Positions 36,606-44,529 of a DNA stretch of 64,000 nucleotides are shown here, in pieces. Source of the DNA: Nocardia sp. XZ_19_385 (GTDB lineage: Bacteria; Actinomycetota; Actinomycetes; Mycobacteriales; Mycobacteriaceae); contig NZ_JACVEE010000001.1 in assembly GCF_015355755.1 (NCBI RefSeq), forward strand, positions 1,674,001 to 1,738,000. The letters run 5' to 3'. The notes beneath the pieces are model-generated. The model ran no database searches. It worked only from the letters and a program-made list of their open reading frames with translations, and had not been told where the DNA came from. Numbering within the stretch: the stretch's first letter is position 1; each line of letters opens with the position of its first letter. The position numbers were made by a program, and so were the translations under genes.

Positions 36606-37652
36606 CTAGCGGGTGCGCCAGGCCAGCAGCTCGTCCAGCGGCCAGGTATTGATGACACGTTCCGCGGGAACATCATTGGCGACCGCGCGTTCGCACCCGT
36701 ACCCCTGCCAGTCCAGCTGGCCGGGGGCGTGCGCGTCGGTATCGATGGAGAAATAGCAGCCGGTCTCCACGGCCAGCTTCATCAACCGCGAGGGCGGATC
36801 CTGGCGCTCCGGACGGCAATTGATCTCGACAGCGGTGCCGTACTGCTTGCAGGCCTCGAACACCACCTCGGCGTCGAAGGAGGACTCCGGCCGGGTGCCG
36901 CGCCCGCCGGTCACCAGCCGCCCGGTGCAGTGCCCGAGCACGTCCACATTCGGGTTCGCGACGGCGTACACCATGCGCTTGGTCATCACATCGCTGTCGG
37001 CCCGCAGATGCGAATGCACGCTCGCCACAACGATATCCAGCTCAGCGAGCAGATCCGCTTCCTGATCGAGCGTGCCGTCGTCGAGGATGTCGACTTCGAT
37101 GCCGGTGAGGATCCGGAACGGGGCGAGCTGCTCGTTCAGTTCCGCCACGATCTCGAGCTGCCGCCGCAATCGGCTCGCGGACAACCCGTTGGCCACGGTC
37201 AAGCGCGGCGAATGATCGGTCAGCGCGCAGTACTCGTGCCCCAATGCCGCTGCGACGCCCATCATCTCGTTGATCGGACTACCACCGTCGGACCAGTTCG
37301 AGTGCGTGTGCAGATCACCCCGCAGCAGCGAGCGCAGCGGTTTGCCCGGCGCGCCGATCGGTTTCGCCTCGGTCCGCAGGCCGACCAGATAGTCCGGGAT
37401 CGCACCGGCGCACGCCTGCTCGATGACGGCGGCGGTCTTCGGCCCGATCCCGGACAACTCCTGCCAGCTGTGCGCCCGTTCATGTTTCGCGCGCTCGGCC
37501 TCGGACAGCTCGGCGACCACGTCAGCCGCGCGCCGATACGCCTTCACCCGATGCGTCTCGGCGCGACTGCGTTCCAACCAGAACCCGATTTCGCGCAGCG
37601 CCTCGACGGGGCCCGGTACGGGGCCCGTCACGGTCGAATCCTGGTCGGCCAC
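36606..37652 (-). CDS. PHP-domain phosphoesterase with helix-hairpin-helix region
   Basis: 348 residues. N-terminal ~110 residues carry a helix-hairpin-helix (WQELSGIGPKTAAVIEQAC) like the N-terminus of PolX. The C-terminal PHP domain has the metal motifs GDLHTHSNWSDGG, CALTDHSPR, GIEVDIL, VASVHSHL, GHCTGR and DAHAPGQLD. The polymerase palm/thumb of PolX is missing. It may be a nuclease or histidinol-phosphatase-like enzyme acting on DNA ends. ATG start; first of an independent unit. Confidence 0.8.
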   Translation of the reverse strand: MADQDSTVTGPVPGPVEALREIGFWLERSRAETHRVKAYRRAADVVAELSEAERAKHERAHSWQELSGIGPKTAAVIEQACAGAIPDYLVGLRTEAKPIGAPGKPLRSLLRGDLHTHSNWSDGGSPINEMMGVAAALGHEYCALTDHSPRLTVANGLSASRLRRQLEIVAELNEQLAPFRILTGIEVDILDDGTLDQEADLLAELDIVVASVHSHLRADSDVMTKRMVYAVANPNVDVLGHCTGRLVTGGRGTRPESSFDAEVVFEACKQYGTAVEINCRPERQDPPSRLMKLAVETGCYFSIDTDAHAPGQLDWQGYGCERAVANDVPAERVINTWPLDELLAWRTR

Positions 37653-37656
37653 AGCG

Positions 37657-38238
37657 TTATCGAATCCGGCTGTACTTCACGAAGGCGACTCCGTCCTCGA
37701 AGACACGACTGGTGATCACCCGGAACCGCGCCGGATCGGGCAGTCGCGGCCCGGACCCGAACAGCGACTTACCGCGCCCCAGCACGATCGGATACAGCTT
37801 CAGGAAGATCTGATCGATCTCCGGCAGCAGCACCTGCGCGAGCTCCCCGCCACCGCACAGCCAGATCCCCAGCCCCTTCTCACGTTTCAGCTCCTGCACC
37901 TTCGACACCGGATCAGCGGCGATCAATTCGACTGCCGGGTCGGGAGTTTCGGGCAGCGTGGTGGACACCACGAACTGCCGTAGATGCGCGTATGGGCTCG
38001 ACGTGCCGGTCCGCACCCCGAAGTCGTGCGTCTTACGTCCCATCAGCACGGTGTCGAAGTAGGCGGCCTTCTTGGTGACGCCCCTTGCCTCGCGCACCTT
38101 CGTCGGCAGCGTCTCCGGGTATTGCGCGGTGATCGCCGGACCGTGGTCACCCCCCACCGGGAAGAAATCGACCGAGCCCTCCTCGGTGGCGATGAAACCG
38201 TCGATCGTCGACGCGACGTAATACGTGAGCTTGCGCAT
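37657..38238 (-). CDS. RibD/DHFR-like reductase
   Basis: 193 residues of the RibD C-terminal/dihydrofolate-reductase-like fold: MRKLTYYVASTIDGFIA at the start, VLMGRKTHDFG, FVVSTTLPE, and IWLCGGGELAQVLLPE. GGAAGGA lies 5 bases before ATG 38238; the frame is open further upstream without signals. NADPH-dependent reductase of unknown substrate, common in actinobacteria. It lies 4 bp upstream of the PHP gene start, so these two could be one transcript. Confidence 0.82.
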   Translation of the reverse strand: MRKLTYYVASTIDGFIATEEGSVDFFPVGGDHGPAITAQYPETLPTKVREARGVTKKAAYFDTVLMGRKTHDFGVRTGTSSPYAHLRQFVVSTTLPETPDPAVELIAADPVSKVQELKREKGLGIWLCGGGELAQVLLPEIDQIFLKLYPIVLGRGKSLFGSGPRLPDPARFRVITSRVFEDGVAFVKYSRIR

Positions 38239-38330
38239 GTGGTCCTTCCTCCCAGGGCGCCCGGCCTCATGCCCGGGCCCCTTAGAGAAACGGTAGCTCG
38301 GTTTGCTCACACCCCGCGAGCCTTCTGTTC

Positions 38331-39281
38331 TTAGGGGCAGGTGTCGAAGTCCTCGCGCATCCTGTGCTGGACGGTGAGGGCCGGGGGGCTGAGCGTGTCG
38401 TCGAAGACGGTGGGGGGCGAGTAGTCGCAGCCGCCGACGTGGACGAAGCCTTCGTTGCGTTTTGCTTCGGTGTAATAGAAGAACCAGTTCCACTCCAGGC
38501 GCAGGGGGTGGGTGGTGGTCGGATCCAACGTCCTGACGGTGTGGGCCAGCTGGTCGTAGGCGAGGTCGGGGTCGACCGGCGACGGCTCCGGGTTGCGCAC
38601 CGTCAGCTGGTTGATGTGGCTGTTGCTGATTACGACGAAGGTAGGAGTCCAGGGGATTGCGGAGAGCTGGCGGCGAAGCTCCGCTTCCCGGTCGGCGGAT
38701 AACGGCAGGCTGACGTTCCAGTGTTCATGCGCCGTGGTCTTAATCAAGGCCTCTGCGGCGGTCGTGGCGCCGATCATCGCCCGGATCGCGGCGAGCGGTT
38801 CCGCTGTGCTGGTCTGCACGTCCGAGACGGAGATGCGCGGTGTGGGGCTCACGTCCCAGAAGATCCTGCCATCAGGCACTGACGCGGTGTACTGGCGGAC
38901 GTTCCGGACCGCAGCGAGGAAGGAGTCCGCCTCGAGATTTTTGGTGGCGCCGATCCCTGCTCTGTCGCCGACGGTGAATGAGAAGCGTCGTTCCCGTAAG
39001 CCGTCGAATGTGCCCATGGACTTGGTGAGGCGGGTGAGGACGTCACTGATCTGCGGCTCGGTCGCGTCGGGCAGGTTTGCGCTGATTTGGAAGTAGCTGT
39101 TGCCCTCGAAGAAGTCGTCGGCAACCGACACTTCGAAGCGCTGCACCCCGGGCATGGCCGAGATCTCCTGCTCGAGCTTTTCAGCTTCGGCGCGGTAATC
39201 GGTCAGCAGCGCGGAGCAGGCAGTGAGGACGAGCACTGCGACACCGGAGAGCACAGCACATAGTGCGTTCCTGAAAACCAC
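38331..39281 (-). CDS. Putative lipoprotein
   Basis: 316 residues with a lipoprotein signal: MVFRNALCAVLSGVAVLVLTAC, lipobox LTAC with the Cys at position 22. The mature part is an all-soluble extracytoplasmic domain without recognised motifs, and contains pairs of Asp/Trp-rich turns (EWNWFFYY). Family not recognised. It could anchor at the outer leaflet of the membrane. Isolated gene. Confidence 0.72.
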   Translation of the reverse strand: MVFRNALCAVLSGVAVLVLTACSALLTDYRAEAEKLEQEISAMPGVQRFEVSVADDFFEGNSYFQISANLPDATEPQISDVLTRLTKSMGTFDGLRERRFSFTVGDRAGIGATKNLEADSFLAAVRNVRQYTASVPDGRIFWDVSPTPRISVSDVQTSTAEPLAAIRAMIGATTAAEALIKTTAHEHWNVSLPLSADREAELRRQLSAIPWTPTFVVISNSHINQLTVRNPEPSPVDPDLAYDQLAHTVRTLDPTTTHPLRLEWNWFFYYTEAKRNEGFVHVGGCDYSPPTVFDDTLSPPALTVQHRMREDFDTCP

Positions 39282-39346
39282 TCTCAGCGCGCGAATCGTA
39301 CTGCCCCCTCAACGTTTTCGCCGAGGCTAGCACCGCACAGCTCAGC

Positions 39347-40207
39347 TCACACGCCGCGCGGCTTCGGTTGGCACCGGCCGCAGAAGAAGGAGGAACGATT
39401 CATGAACTTCATCCGCTGTACCGGGGCGCCGCATCGGCGGCACGGTTCATCTTCGCGCCCATAGACATTCAACGCTCGCTCGAAGTAGCCGGATTCGCCG
39501 TTGACGTTGACGTACAGCGCGTCGAAGGAGGTGCCGCCCGCCTCCAGCGCGTCCCGCATGACGGCGGTCGCATCGGTCAGCAGGGTGCGAACGGCGGGCC
39601 GAGTCAGGCCGGAGGCCACCCGGTTGCCGTGGATCTTGGCCCGCCACAGGGCTTCGTCGGCATAGATGTTGCCGACACCGGAGATCACCGTCTGGTCGAG
39701 CAGGACCCGTTTGATCTCGGTGTGCTTGGCACGGATGGCGGCGACCGCGAGTTCCAGATCGAAAAGGGGATCCAGCGGGTCGCGGGCGATATGGGCGACA
39801 GGTTCGGGGACTCGGGTGCCGCTCACCTCGACGATGGGGGCGAGCGCCCAGCCACCGAAAGTGCGCTGGTCGACGAAGCGCAGCTGGGTTCCGTCATGCA
39901 GCGTGGCACGGATGTGCGCGTGTTTCTCGACCGGAGCGTCGGCGGCCTGCACCAGCATCTGCCCGCTCATGCCGAGGTGCACGACCAAGGCAGCCTCGGG
40001 GTCGTCGAAGGTGAGCCACAGGAATTTGCCGCGCCGCTGCGCGGATTCGACCCGCAGCCCTTGCAGCCGGGCGGCCAGGTCTGCAGCGCCTTCCAGATGC
40101 CGCCGCACGGATCTGGGGTGGGTGATCGAGACCGAGTCGATGACCCGGCCGACCACATGCGCGTCCAGGCCGCGCCGAACCACCTCGACCTCGGGAAGTT
40201 CGGGCAC
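39347..40207 (-). CDS. mutM: Formamidopyrimidine-DNA glycosylase MutM/Fpg
   Basis: 286 residues. Catalytic N-terminus [14 protein letters not shown] (Pro2, Glu3), the lysine loop RRGKFLWL, and the C-terminal zinc finger [13 protein letters not shown]...FFCGRCQ. It removes 8-oxoguanine and formamidopyrimidines and nicks the strand. Follows rnc by 31 bp in the conserved rpmF-rnc-mutM order of mycobacteria. Confidence 0.95.
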   Translation of the reverse strand: MPELPEVEVVRRGLDAHVVGRVIDSVSITHPRSVRRHLEGAADLAARLQGLRVESAQRRGKFLWLTFDDPEAALVVHLGMSGQMLVQAADAPVEKHAHIRATLHDGTQLRFVDQRTFGGWALAPIVEVSGTRVPEPVAHIARDPLDPLFDLELAVAAIRAKHTEIKRVLLDQTVISGVGNIYADEALWRAKIHGNRVASGLTRPAVRTLLTDATAVMRDALEAGGTSFDALYVNVNGESGYFERALNVYGREDEPCRRCGAPVQRMKFMNRSSFFCGRCQPKPRGV

Positions 40208-40238
40208 GTGTCAGCTCCAGCGTCAGGCAGCGTCTATA

Positions 40239-40961
40239 TCAAGATTCGGCGGTCAAGGCCTGATAGGCGGCGCCCGCCGCTTTCTGCTCGGCTTCCTTCT
40301 TGGAACGACCGACACCCTGACCGTAAGAACTGCCACCGATCACCGTGGTAGCGGTGAATTCCTTGTCGTGGTCGGGGCCCGTCGAGGTGATCTCGTAGCT
40401 GGGCACGCCGATGCCACGTTCGGCGGTGAGTTCCTGCAGGCTGGTCTTCCAATCGAGGCCGGCGCCCATGCGGGGCCCACGCTCCAGCAGATCGGCGAAC
40501 AGCCGCAGTACGACCTCGCGCGCCGTATCGATGCCGTGCTCGAGATGCACGGCACCCAGCAGCGACTCCATGCCGTCGGCGAGGATGCTCGGCTTGTCCC
40601 GGCCACCGGTGAGCTCTTCGCCCTTACCGAGGTACAGGTGCGGGCCGAGCCCGCCCTGGCCGAGCCCGCGCGCGACCTCAGCGAGCGCGTGCATGTTCAC
40701 CACACTCGCGCGCAGCTTCGCCAGCTCGCCCTCGGACTTGTCCGGGTGCTCGTGGTAGAGGCGCTCGGTGATGCTCAGGCCGAGTACGGAATCGCCCAGG
40801 AACTCCAGGCGCTCATTGGTCGGCAGCCCACCGTTCTCGTAGGCGTACGACCGGTGCGTCAGCGCGAGGCGTAGCAGATCCGGTCGTACGTCGACTCCGA
40901 GCGCGGCGAGCAGGCTCGCGTGGTCACCGGTTGCTCCGGTGGCGTCCTTGCTGGCGGTCAC
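40239..40961 (-). CDS. rnc: Ribonuclease III
   Basis: 240 residues. The catalytic signature [18 protein letters not shown] and the second acidic site [17 protein letters not shown] are present, with a double-stranded RNA-binding domain at the C-terminus ([14 protein letters not shown] and [15 protein letters not shown]). Processes rRNA and structured RNA. Conserved cluster with rpmF and mutM. Confidence 0.95.
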   Translation of the reverse strand: MTASKDATGATGDHASLLAALGVDVRPDLLRLALTHRSYAYENGGLPTNERLEFLGDSVLGLSITERLYHEHPDKSEGELAKLRASVVNMHALAEVARGLGQGGLGPHLYLGKGEELTGGRDKPSILADGMESLLGAVHLEHGIDTAREVVLRLFADLLERGPRMGAGLDWKTSLQELTAERGIGVPSYEITSTGPDHDKEFTATTVIGGSSYGQGVGRSKKEAEQKAAGAAYQALTAES

Positions 40962-40986
40962 GGCGGTATGTGTGGAAATCGAACCG

Positions 40987-41169
40987 TCAGACGGCTGCGG
41001 TGACCTGGCGGCCCTTGTACGTGCCGCAGGACGGGCACGCGATGTGCGGCAGGGTCTTCTCGCCGCAGGCGCGGTTCGGGCAGGTGATCAGGGTCGGCGC
41101 GGTGGCCTTCCACTGGCTGCGCCGCGACCTGGTGTTGGAACGGGACATCCGGCGCTTCGGAACGGCCAC
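40987..41169 (-). CDS. rpmF: 50S ribosomal protein L32
   Basis: 60 residues: [21 protein letters not shown], then zinc ligands CPNRAC and CPSCG, the zinc-containing (C+) form. Located between the DUF177 gene and rnc, as in most bacteria. Confidence 0.95.
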   Translation of the reverse strand: MAVPKRRMSRSNTRSRRSQWKATAPTLITCPNRACGEKTLPHIACPSCGTYKGRQVTAAV

Positions 41170-41210
41170 GACTGACTCTCCTAAGGTCTAAACGGGGGGT
41201 TTCTTACTAC

Positions 41211-41816
41211 TTACTGGTCTTGGTCTTGCTTGGGCGATTCAGCGGCAAACGACGCGAGCTTGGCCCAGCGAGGGTCAAGTATCTCATGCGAGTGATCAGA
41301 TCCCGCAATCGCCATCCGCACGCCACAATCCGCGCACAGTCCCGGGCAATCCGGGGCGCACGTCGGCTGCAGCGGCAGCTCCAGCCCGACGGCGTCGATG
41401 ATCACCGGTTCCAGGTCGATCGTGTCGTCGACCACGCGTTGCACTTCGTCTTCCTCGGTGGTCTGCTCGGTGGCACTGTCCGGGTAGGCGAACAACTCGG
41501 TGAGGTACAGCTGCACCTCACCGGTGAACGGCTCCAGGCAGCGCGAGCACTCCCCCTCGGTCGGCGCGGTCACCGTGCCGGTGACCAGCACACCCTCGGA
41601 TACCGACTGCAGCATCAGATCGAGCCGCATCTCGGCACCCTTGGGGGCGGCGATCATCTCCAGCCCGATCCGATCCGCGAGGGTCACGGTGCGCTGCACC
41701 TCCCGCATGTCACCGGGACGACGACCCAGGCTTCGGGTGTCGAGCACGAAGGCAGCGTCGGGCTCGCGGCGCGAGGCCGCACGCGAACGCGATTCACGAC
41801 CGCTGTCAGCGGACAT
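41211..41816 (-). CDS. DUF177 (YceD) family protein
   Basis: 201 residues. Family features: SVSEGVLVTGTVTAPTEGECSRC, LTELFAYPDS and CAPDCPGLCADCG, with Cys pairs likely to bind zinc. YceD acts in 23S rRNA metabolism in other bacteria and is encoded next to rpmF, as here. The ATG at 41816 has GAGGTGAG 6 bases upstream; a GTG one codon before is an alternative. Corresponds to Rv2926c. Confidence 0.9.
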   Translation of the reverse strand: MSADSGRESRSRAASRREPDAAFVLDTRSLGRRPGDMREVQRTVTLADRIGLEMIAAPKGAEMRLDLMLQSVSEGVLVTGTVTAPTEGECSRCLEPFTGEVQLYLTELFAYPDSATEQTTEEDEVQRVVDDTIDLEPVIIDAVGLELPLQPTCAPDCPGLCADCGVRMAIAGSDHSHEILDPRWAKLASFAAESPKQDQDQ

Positions 41817-41925
41817 CACGAACTCACCTCACGATCGGAAAAGAGAATGGGCAACCACTCCACAGTACTGGAATGGACGGCTCAGTCCCAAATGGAGGCG
41901 ATGGCCCGGAAGACCGGACGGGCGG

Positions 41926-42672
41926 TCAGCGGCGGTATTCGCTCACATATTCGGGAGCGCCCGCGCCCGAACGCAGCTGGTGCCGGCCGCGACCGACCGT
42001 GCGCAGCGTGGAGTTCAGGGTTTCCTCGAAATCGGCCAGGGTGGAATCGACGTAGTGGTCACACTCGTCGCGCATCCGGTCCGCCTCGACCTGGGCGGAA
42101 TCGATGAGCCGCGCGGATTCCGCGTGCGCTGCCCGCACCACCTCGGTCTGTTGCACCAGGCGGGACTGCTCGGCCTGCCCCTCGGCGACGGAGCGGTCGT
42201 AGGAGGCCTGCCCGGCCTCGATCATGCGCTCGGATTCGACCCGGGCGCGACCGGTGACGTCCTCGTATTCGGCGTTACCGTCGGCGACCACGCGGTCGGC
42301 CTCGGCCTGGGCGCTCGCCACCAGGCGATCGGCGTGCGCGCCGGCCTCGGCGACCATCCGGTCGGCGTGTGCCTTGGCGTCGGCGAGGATGCGATCGGCT
42401 TCGGCACGGGCCGAGCTGACAGTCTCTTCGGCCTGCTCGTTGGCCGTGGTCACGGTGGTTTCGGCCGCGGATCTGGCGTCGGTGACGAGCTTGTCCCGGT
42501 GGTCGAGGACATCCTGGGCATCGTCGAGTTCGCCGGGCAGCGCGTCACGCACGTCGTCGAGCAGCTCGAGCACGTCGCCGCGCGGCACGATGCAATTGCG
42601 GGTCGGCGGGATGCCGCGCGCCTCTTCGACGATGGCCACCAGCTCGTCGAGTGCTTCGAATACGCGATACAT
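41926..42672 (-). CDS. sepIVA: Septation protein SepIVA (DivIVA-like coiled coil)
   Basis: 248 residues. Starts MYRVFEALDELVAIVEEARG, followed by IVPRGDVLELLDDVRDALPGELDDAQDVLDHRD, almost identical to mycobacterial SepIVA (Rv2927c). Then a long regular heptad coiled coil rich in Ala/Glu/Asp/Arg (repeats of the type AEADRIL/AHADRMV) to ~residue 200. It ends TLRTVGRGRHQLR. Required for septation and polar growth in mycobacteria. Gene position beside the rpmF cluster is conserved. Confidence 0.92.
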   Translation of the reverse strand: MYRVFEALDELVAIVEEARGIPPTRNCIVPRGDVLELLDDVRDALPGELDDAQDVLDHRDKLVTDARSAAETTVTTANEQAEETVSSARAEADRILADAKAHADRMVAEAGAHADRLVASAQAEADRVVADGNAEYEDVTGRARVESERMIEAGQASYDRSVAEGQAEQSRLVQQTEVVRAAHAESARLIDSAQVEADRMRDECDHYVDSTLADFEETLNSTLRTVGRGRHQLRSGAGAPEYVSEYRR

Positions 42673-42867
42673 GGATCACTCCCGCTTCTCTGCCGTGTCT
42701 ACCAGAGCCAGTGTGCCTCCGATCACCGCCCACGCCGAGACCTCTATCGGTGTGTCGCGACAGTGTCTCGCACGCCACACAAAAGAAGTGGAGATACACC
42801 CTCCGCTTGGTGTTACATTCTTATGGAAGACCTGAGAAAGATCTTCTTAAGCACAGTTCGATCGGAT

Positions 42868-43386
42868 ATGACCATGACGGTTCTCGAAGCTCCACGGCAG
42901 GTGGTTCTGCCCCCGAGCATGTACACACCGTGGGCTGTCGCATACCCCGCCATGGGCGATCTGACCAGCGCGCGGTTCGAAGATCTGATGCGGTACCTGC
43001 GCGGCGATCGGGCCTTCGCCCAGTTGATCCGCTTCGCGCTGGTCGGCGGTTCCAGCAATGTCGCCTACGTGCTGCTGTTCTTCGCGATGCACGGCATCGG
43101 CCCGCTGGTCGCGAATGTCGCGGGATCGGTCGTCAGCACGATCATCGCCAACGAACTGCACCGCCAGCTCACCTTCCACGCGGCCGGTCGGGTCGGCTGG
43201 TTCACCGCGCAATGGGAAGGCGGCGGGCTCGCCCTGATCGGACTCGGCATCAGCACAGCGGGATTGGCGGCCCTGGAGATCTGGGCGCCCGGGCTGGGTG
43301 GCGCGGCGCAGGCCGGAGCTGTACTGGCTTTGACCGCCGCGGTCGGCGGGTTGCGGTTCCTCGCGCTGCGCGGTCTCGTCTTCTGA
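42868..43386 (+). CDS. GtrA-like membrane protein
   Basis: 172 residues with four membrane helices from residue ~52 (QLIRFALVGGSSNVAYVLLFFAM, LVANVAGSVVSTIIANELHRQ, GLALIGLGISTAGLAALEIW, GAVLALTAAVGGLRFLAL). RFALVGGSSNVAYVLL and the NELHRQLTF turn are typical of GtrA, linked to polyprenyl-glycan transfer in the cell envelope. ATG 42868 (MTMTVLEAP) is used; an in-frame ATG at 42823 would add 15 residues. Inserted between sepIVA and coaD. A strong terminator follows. Confidence 0.78.
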   Translation: MTMTVLEAPRQVVLPPSMYTPWAVAYPAMGDLTSARFEDLMRYLRGDRAFAQLIRFALVGGSSNVAYVLLFFAMHGIGPLVANVAGSVVSTIIANELHRQLTFHAAGRVGWFTAQWEGGGLALIGLGISTAGLAALEIWAPGLGGAAQAGAVLALTAAVGGLRFLALRGLVF

Positions 43387-43395
43387 CATCGACGA

Positions 43396-43433
43396 CAAAG
43401 CCCCGGCTCCCAAGGGACCGGGGCTTTGTTTTG
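43396..43433 (+). terminator. Rho-independent terminator
   Basis: CAAAGCCCCGG - 11-nt loop - CCGGGGCTTTG (perfect 11-bp stem, 43396-43428) followed by TTTTG. It ends the GtrA-like transcript 10 bp after its stop and separates it from convergent coaD. Confidence 0.85.
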
Positions 43434-43435
43434 TC

Positions 43436-43921
43436 TCAGCCCCGCTTTTCGGCGAGGCGGGCGAGCAGGCGCTTGTGGACCAGGGGCGGCAGCATGTCGG
43501 CGACATCGCCCCCATAGGCCGCGACCTCCTTGACCAGCGAGCTGGACACGTAGCTGAAGGTCGGGTTGGTGGCGATGAAGAGCGTGTCGACGCCGGTGAG
43601 CTTCTTGTTCATCTGCGCCATCTGCAGTTCGTAGACGAAGTCGGTCGCGTCGCGCACACCCTTCACGATCGCGCCGATGCCCTCCTGCGTGGCGAAATCC
43701 ACGGTCAGACCCTGCCAGGAGGCGACCCGGACATTGGGCAGGTGCGCGGTGGCCTCCCGCAGCATCTCCATCCGTTCGTCGACGGTGAACATGCCCTGCT
43801 TCTTCGGGTTGATCGAGACGGTCACCACGACTTCGTCGAATTGCGCCGCTGCCCTGGTGAATACGTCGAGATGCCCGTTGGTCATCGGGTCGAAGGACCC
43901 GGGGCACAGTGCTCCAGCCAT
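43436..43921 (-). CDS. coaD: Phosphopantetheine adenylyltransferase
   Basis: 161 residues. Nucleotidyltransferase motif [20 protein letters not shown] (T/HxGH version NGHL) and C-terminal [15 protein letters not shown]. Catalyses the penultimate step of CoA synthesis. It lies in the conserved pyc-rsmD-coaD run. Confidence 0.95.
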   Translation of the reverse strand: MAGALCPGSFDPMTNGHLDVFTRAAAQFDEVVVTVSINPKKQGMFTVDERMEMLREATAHLPNVRVASWQGLTVDFATQEGIGAIVKGVRDATDFVYELQMAQMNKKLTGVDTLFIATNPTFSYVSSSLVKEVAAYGGDVADMLPPLVHKRLLARLAEKRG

Positions 43922-43971
43922 GAGTGGACGCTACCGCGCGTTCCCCGGGAAGCGAACGCCGGGACCCGGCC

Positions 43972-44529
43972 TCACGCCGTGAATTCGGCCAGTTCGATTC
44001 GGGTCTCGCCGTACTTGCGCGGCTTGGCGGCGGTATAGCCGGTCGGCCAGACGATTTCGGGTGAGCGGATGGAACGCTCGACGATGATGAGGGCGTCGGC
44101 GGCCAGCCATTTGTGCTCGGCGAGCAGTAGCAGGTCGCCGATGACGGTTTCGGTGTCTACGTCGTAGGGCGGGTCGGAGAAGACGAGGTCGTATTCGCCT
44201 GCGCCGCCGCGTTGGAGGACCGAGGCGACGGTGCCCTGGCGGAGTTCCGCGCCGGGGAGGGCGAGGTCGGTGATGTTGCCCTGCACGATCGCGGCGGCCT
44301 TGCGGTCGGATTCGACGAGCAGGGCGTGGGTGGCGCCGCGGGAGAGGGCTTCCAGGCCGAGGGCGCCGGAGCCCGCGTACAGGTCGAGCACGCGGACGCC
44401 GTCGAGGTCCAGGCGGGCGTCGATGGCGCTGAAGAGGGCTTCGCGTACCCGGTCCGAGGTGGGCCGGGTACCGGCGGGCGGTACCCGGAGGCGCCGCCCG
44501 CCCGCTTGTCCCGCGACGATGCGCGTCAT
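43972..44529 (-). CDS. rsmD: 16S rRNA (guanine966-N2)-methyltransferase RsmD
   Basis: 185 residues. Starts MTRIVAGQAGGRRLRVPPAG; SAM motif VLDLYAGSGALGLEALSRGA and catalytic DPPY (LVFSDPPYDVD). The ATG overlaps the pyc stop (ATGA). Methylates G966 in the small subunit. Confidence 0.94.
   Translation of the reverse strand: MTRIVAGQAGGRRLRVPPAGTRPTSDRVREALFSAIDARLDLDGVRVLDLYAGSGALGLEALSRGATHALLVESDRKAAAIVQGNITDLALPGAELRQGTVASVLQRGGAGEYDLVFSDPPYDVDTETVIGDLLLLAEHKWLAADALIIVERSIRSPEIVWPTGYTAAKPRKYGETRIELAEFTA

Noticed and set aside
34336..36609. 757-codon plus-strand frame
   Set aside because: Runs opposite the AhpD-like and PstS-like genes, with composition dominated by Arg/His/Gln. No motif, so a shadow.
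42823..42867. Longer N-terminus for the GtrA-like protein
   Set aside because: The in-frame ATG lacks a ribosome-binding site and the added 15 residues are not typical of the family; not excluded.
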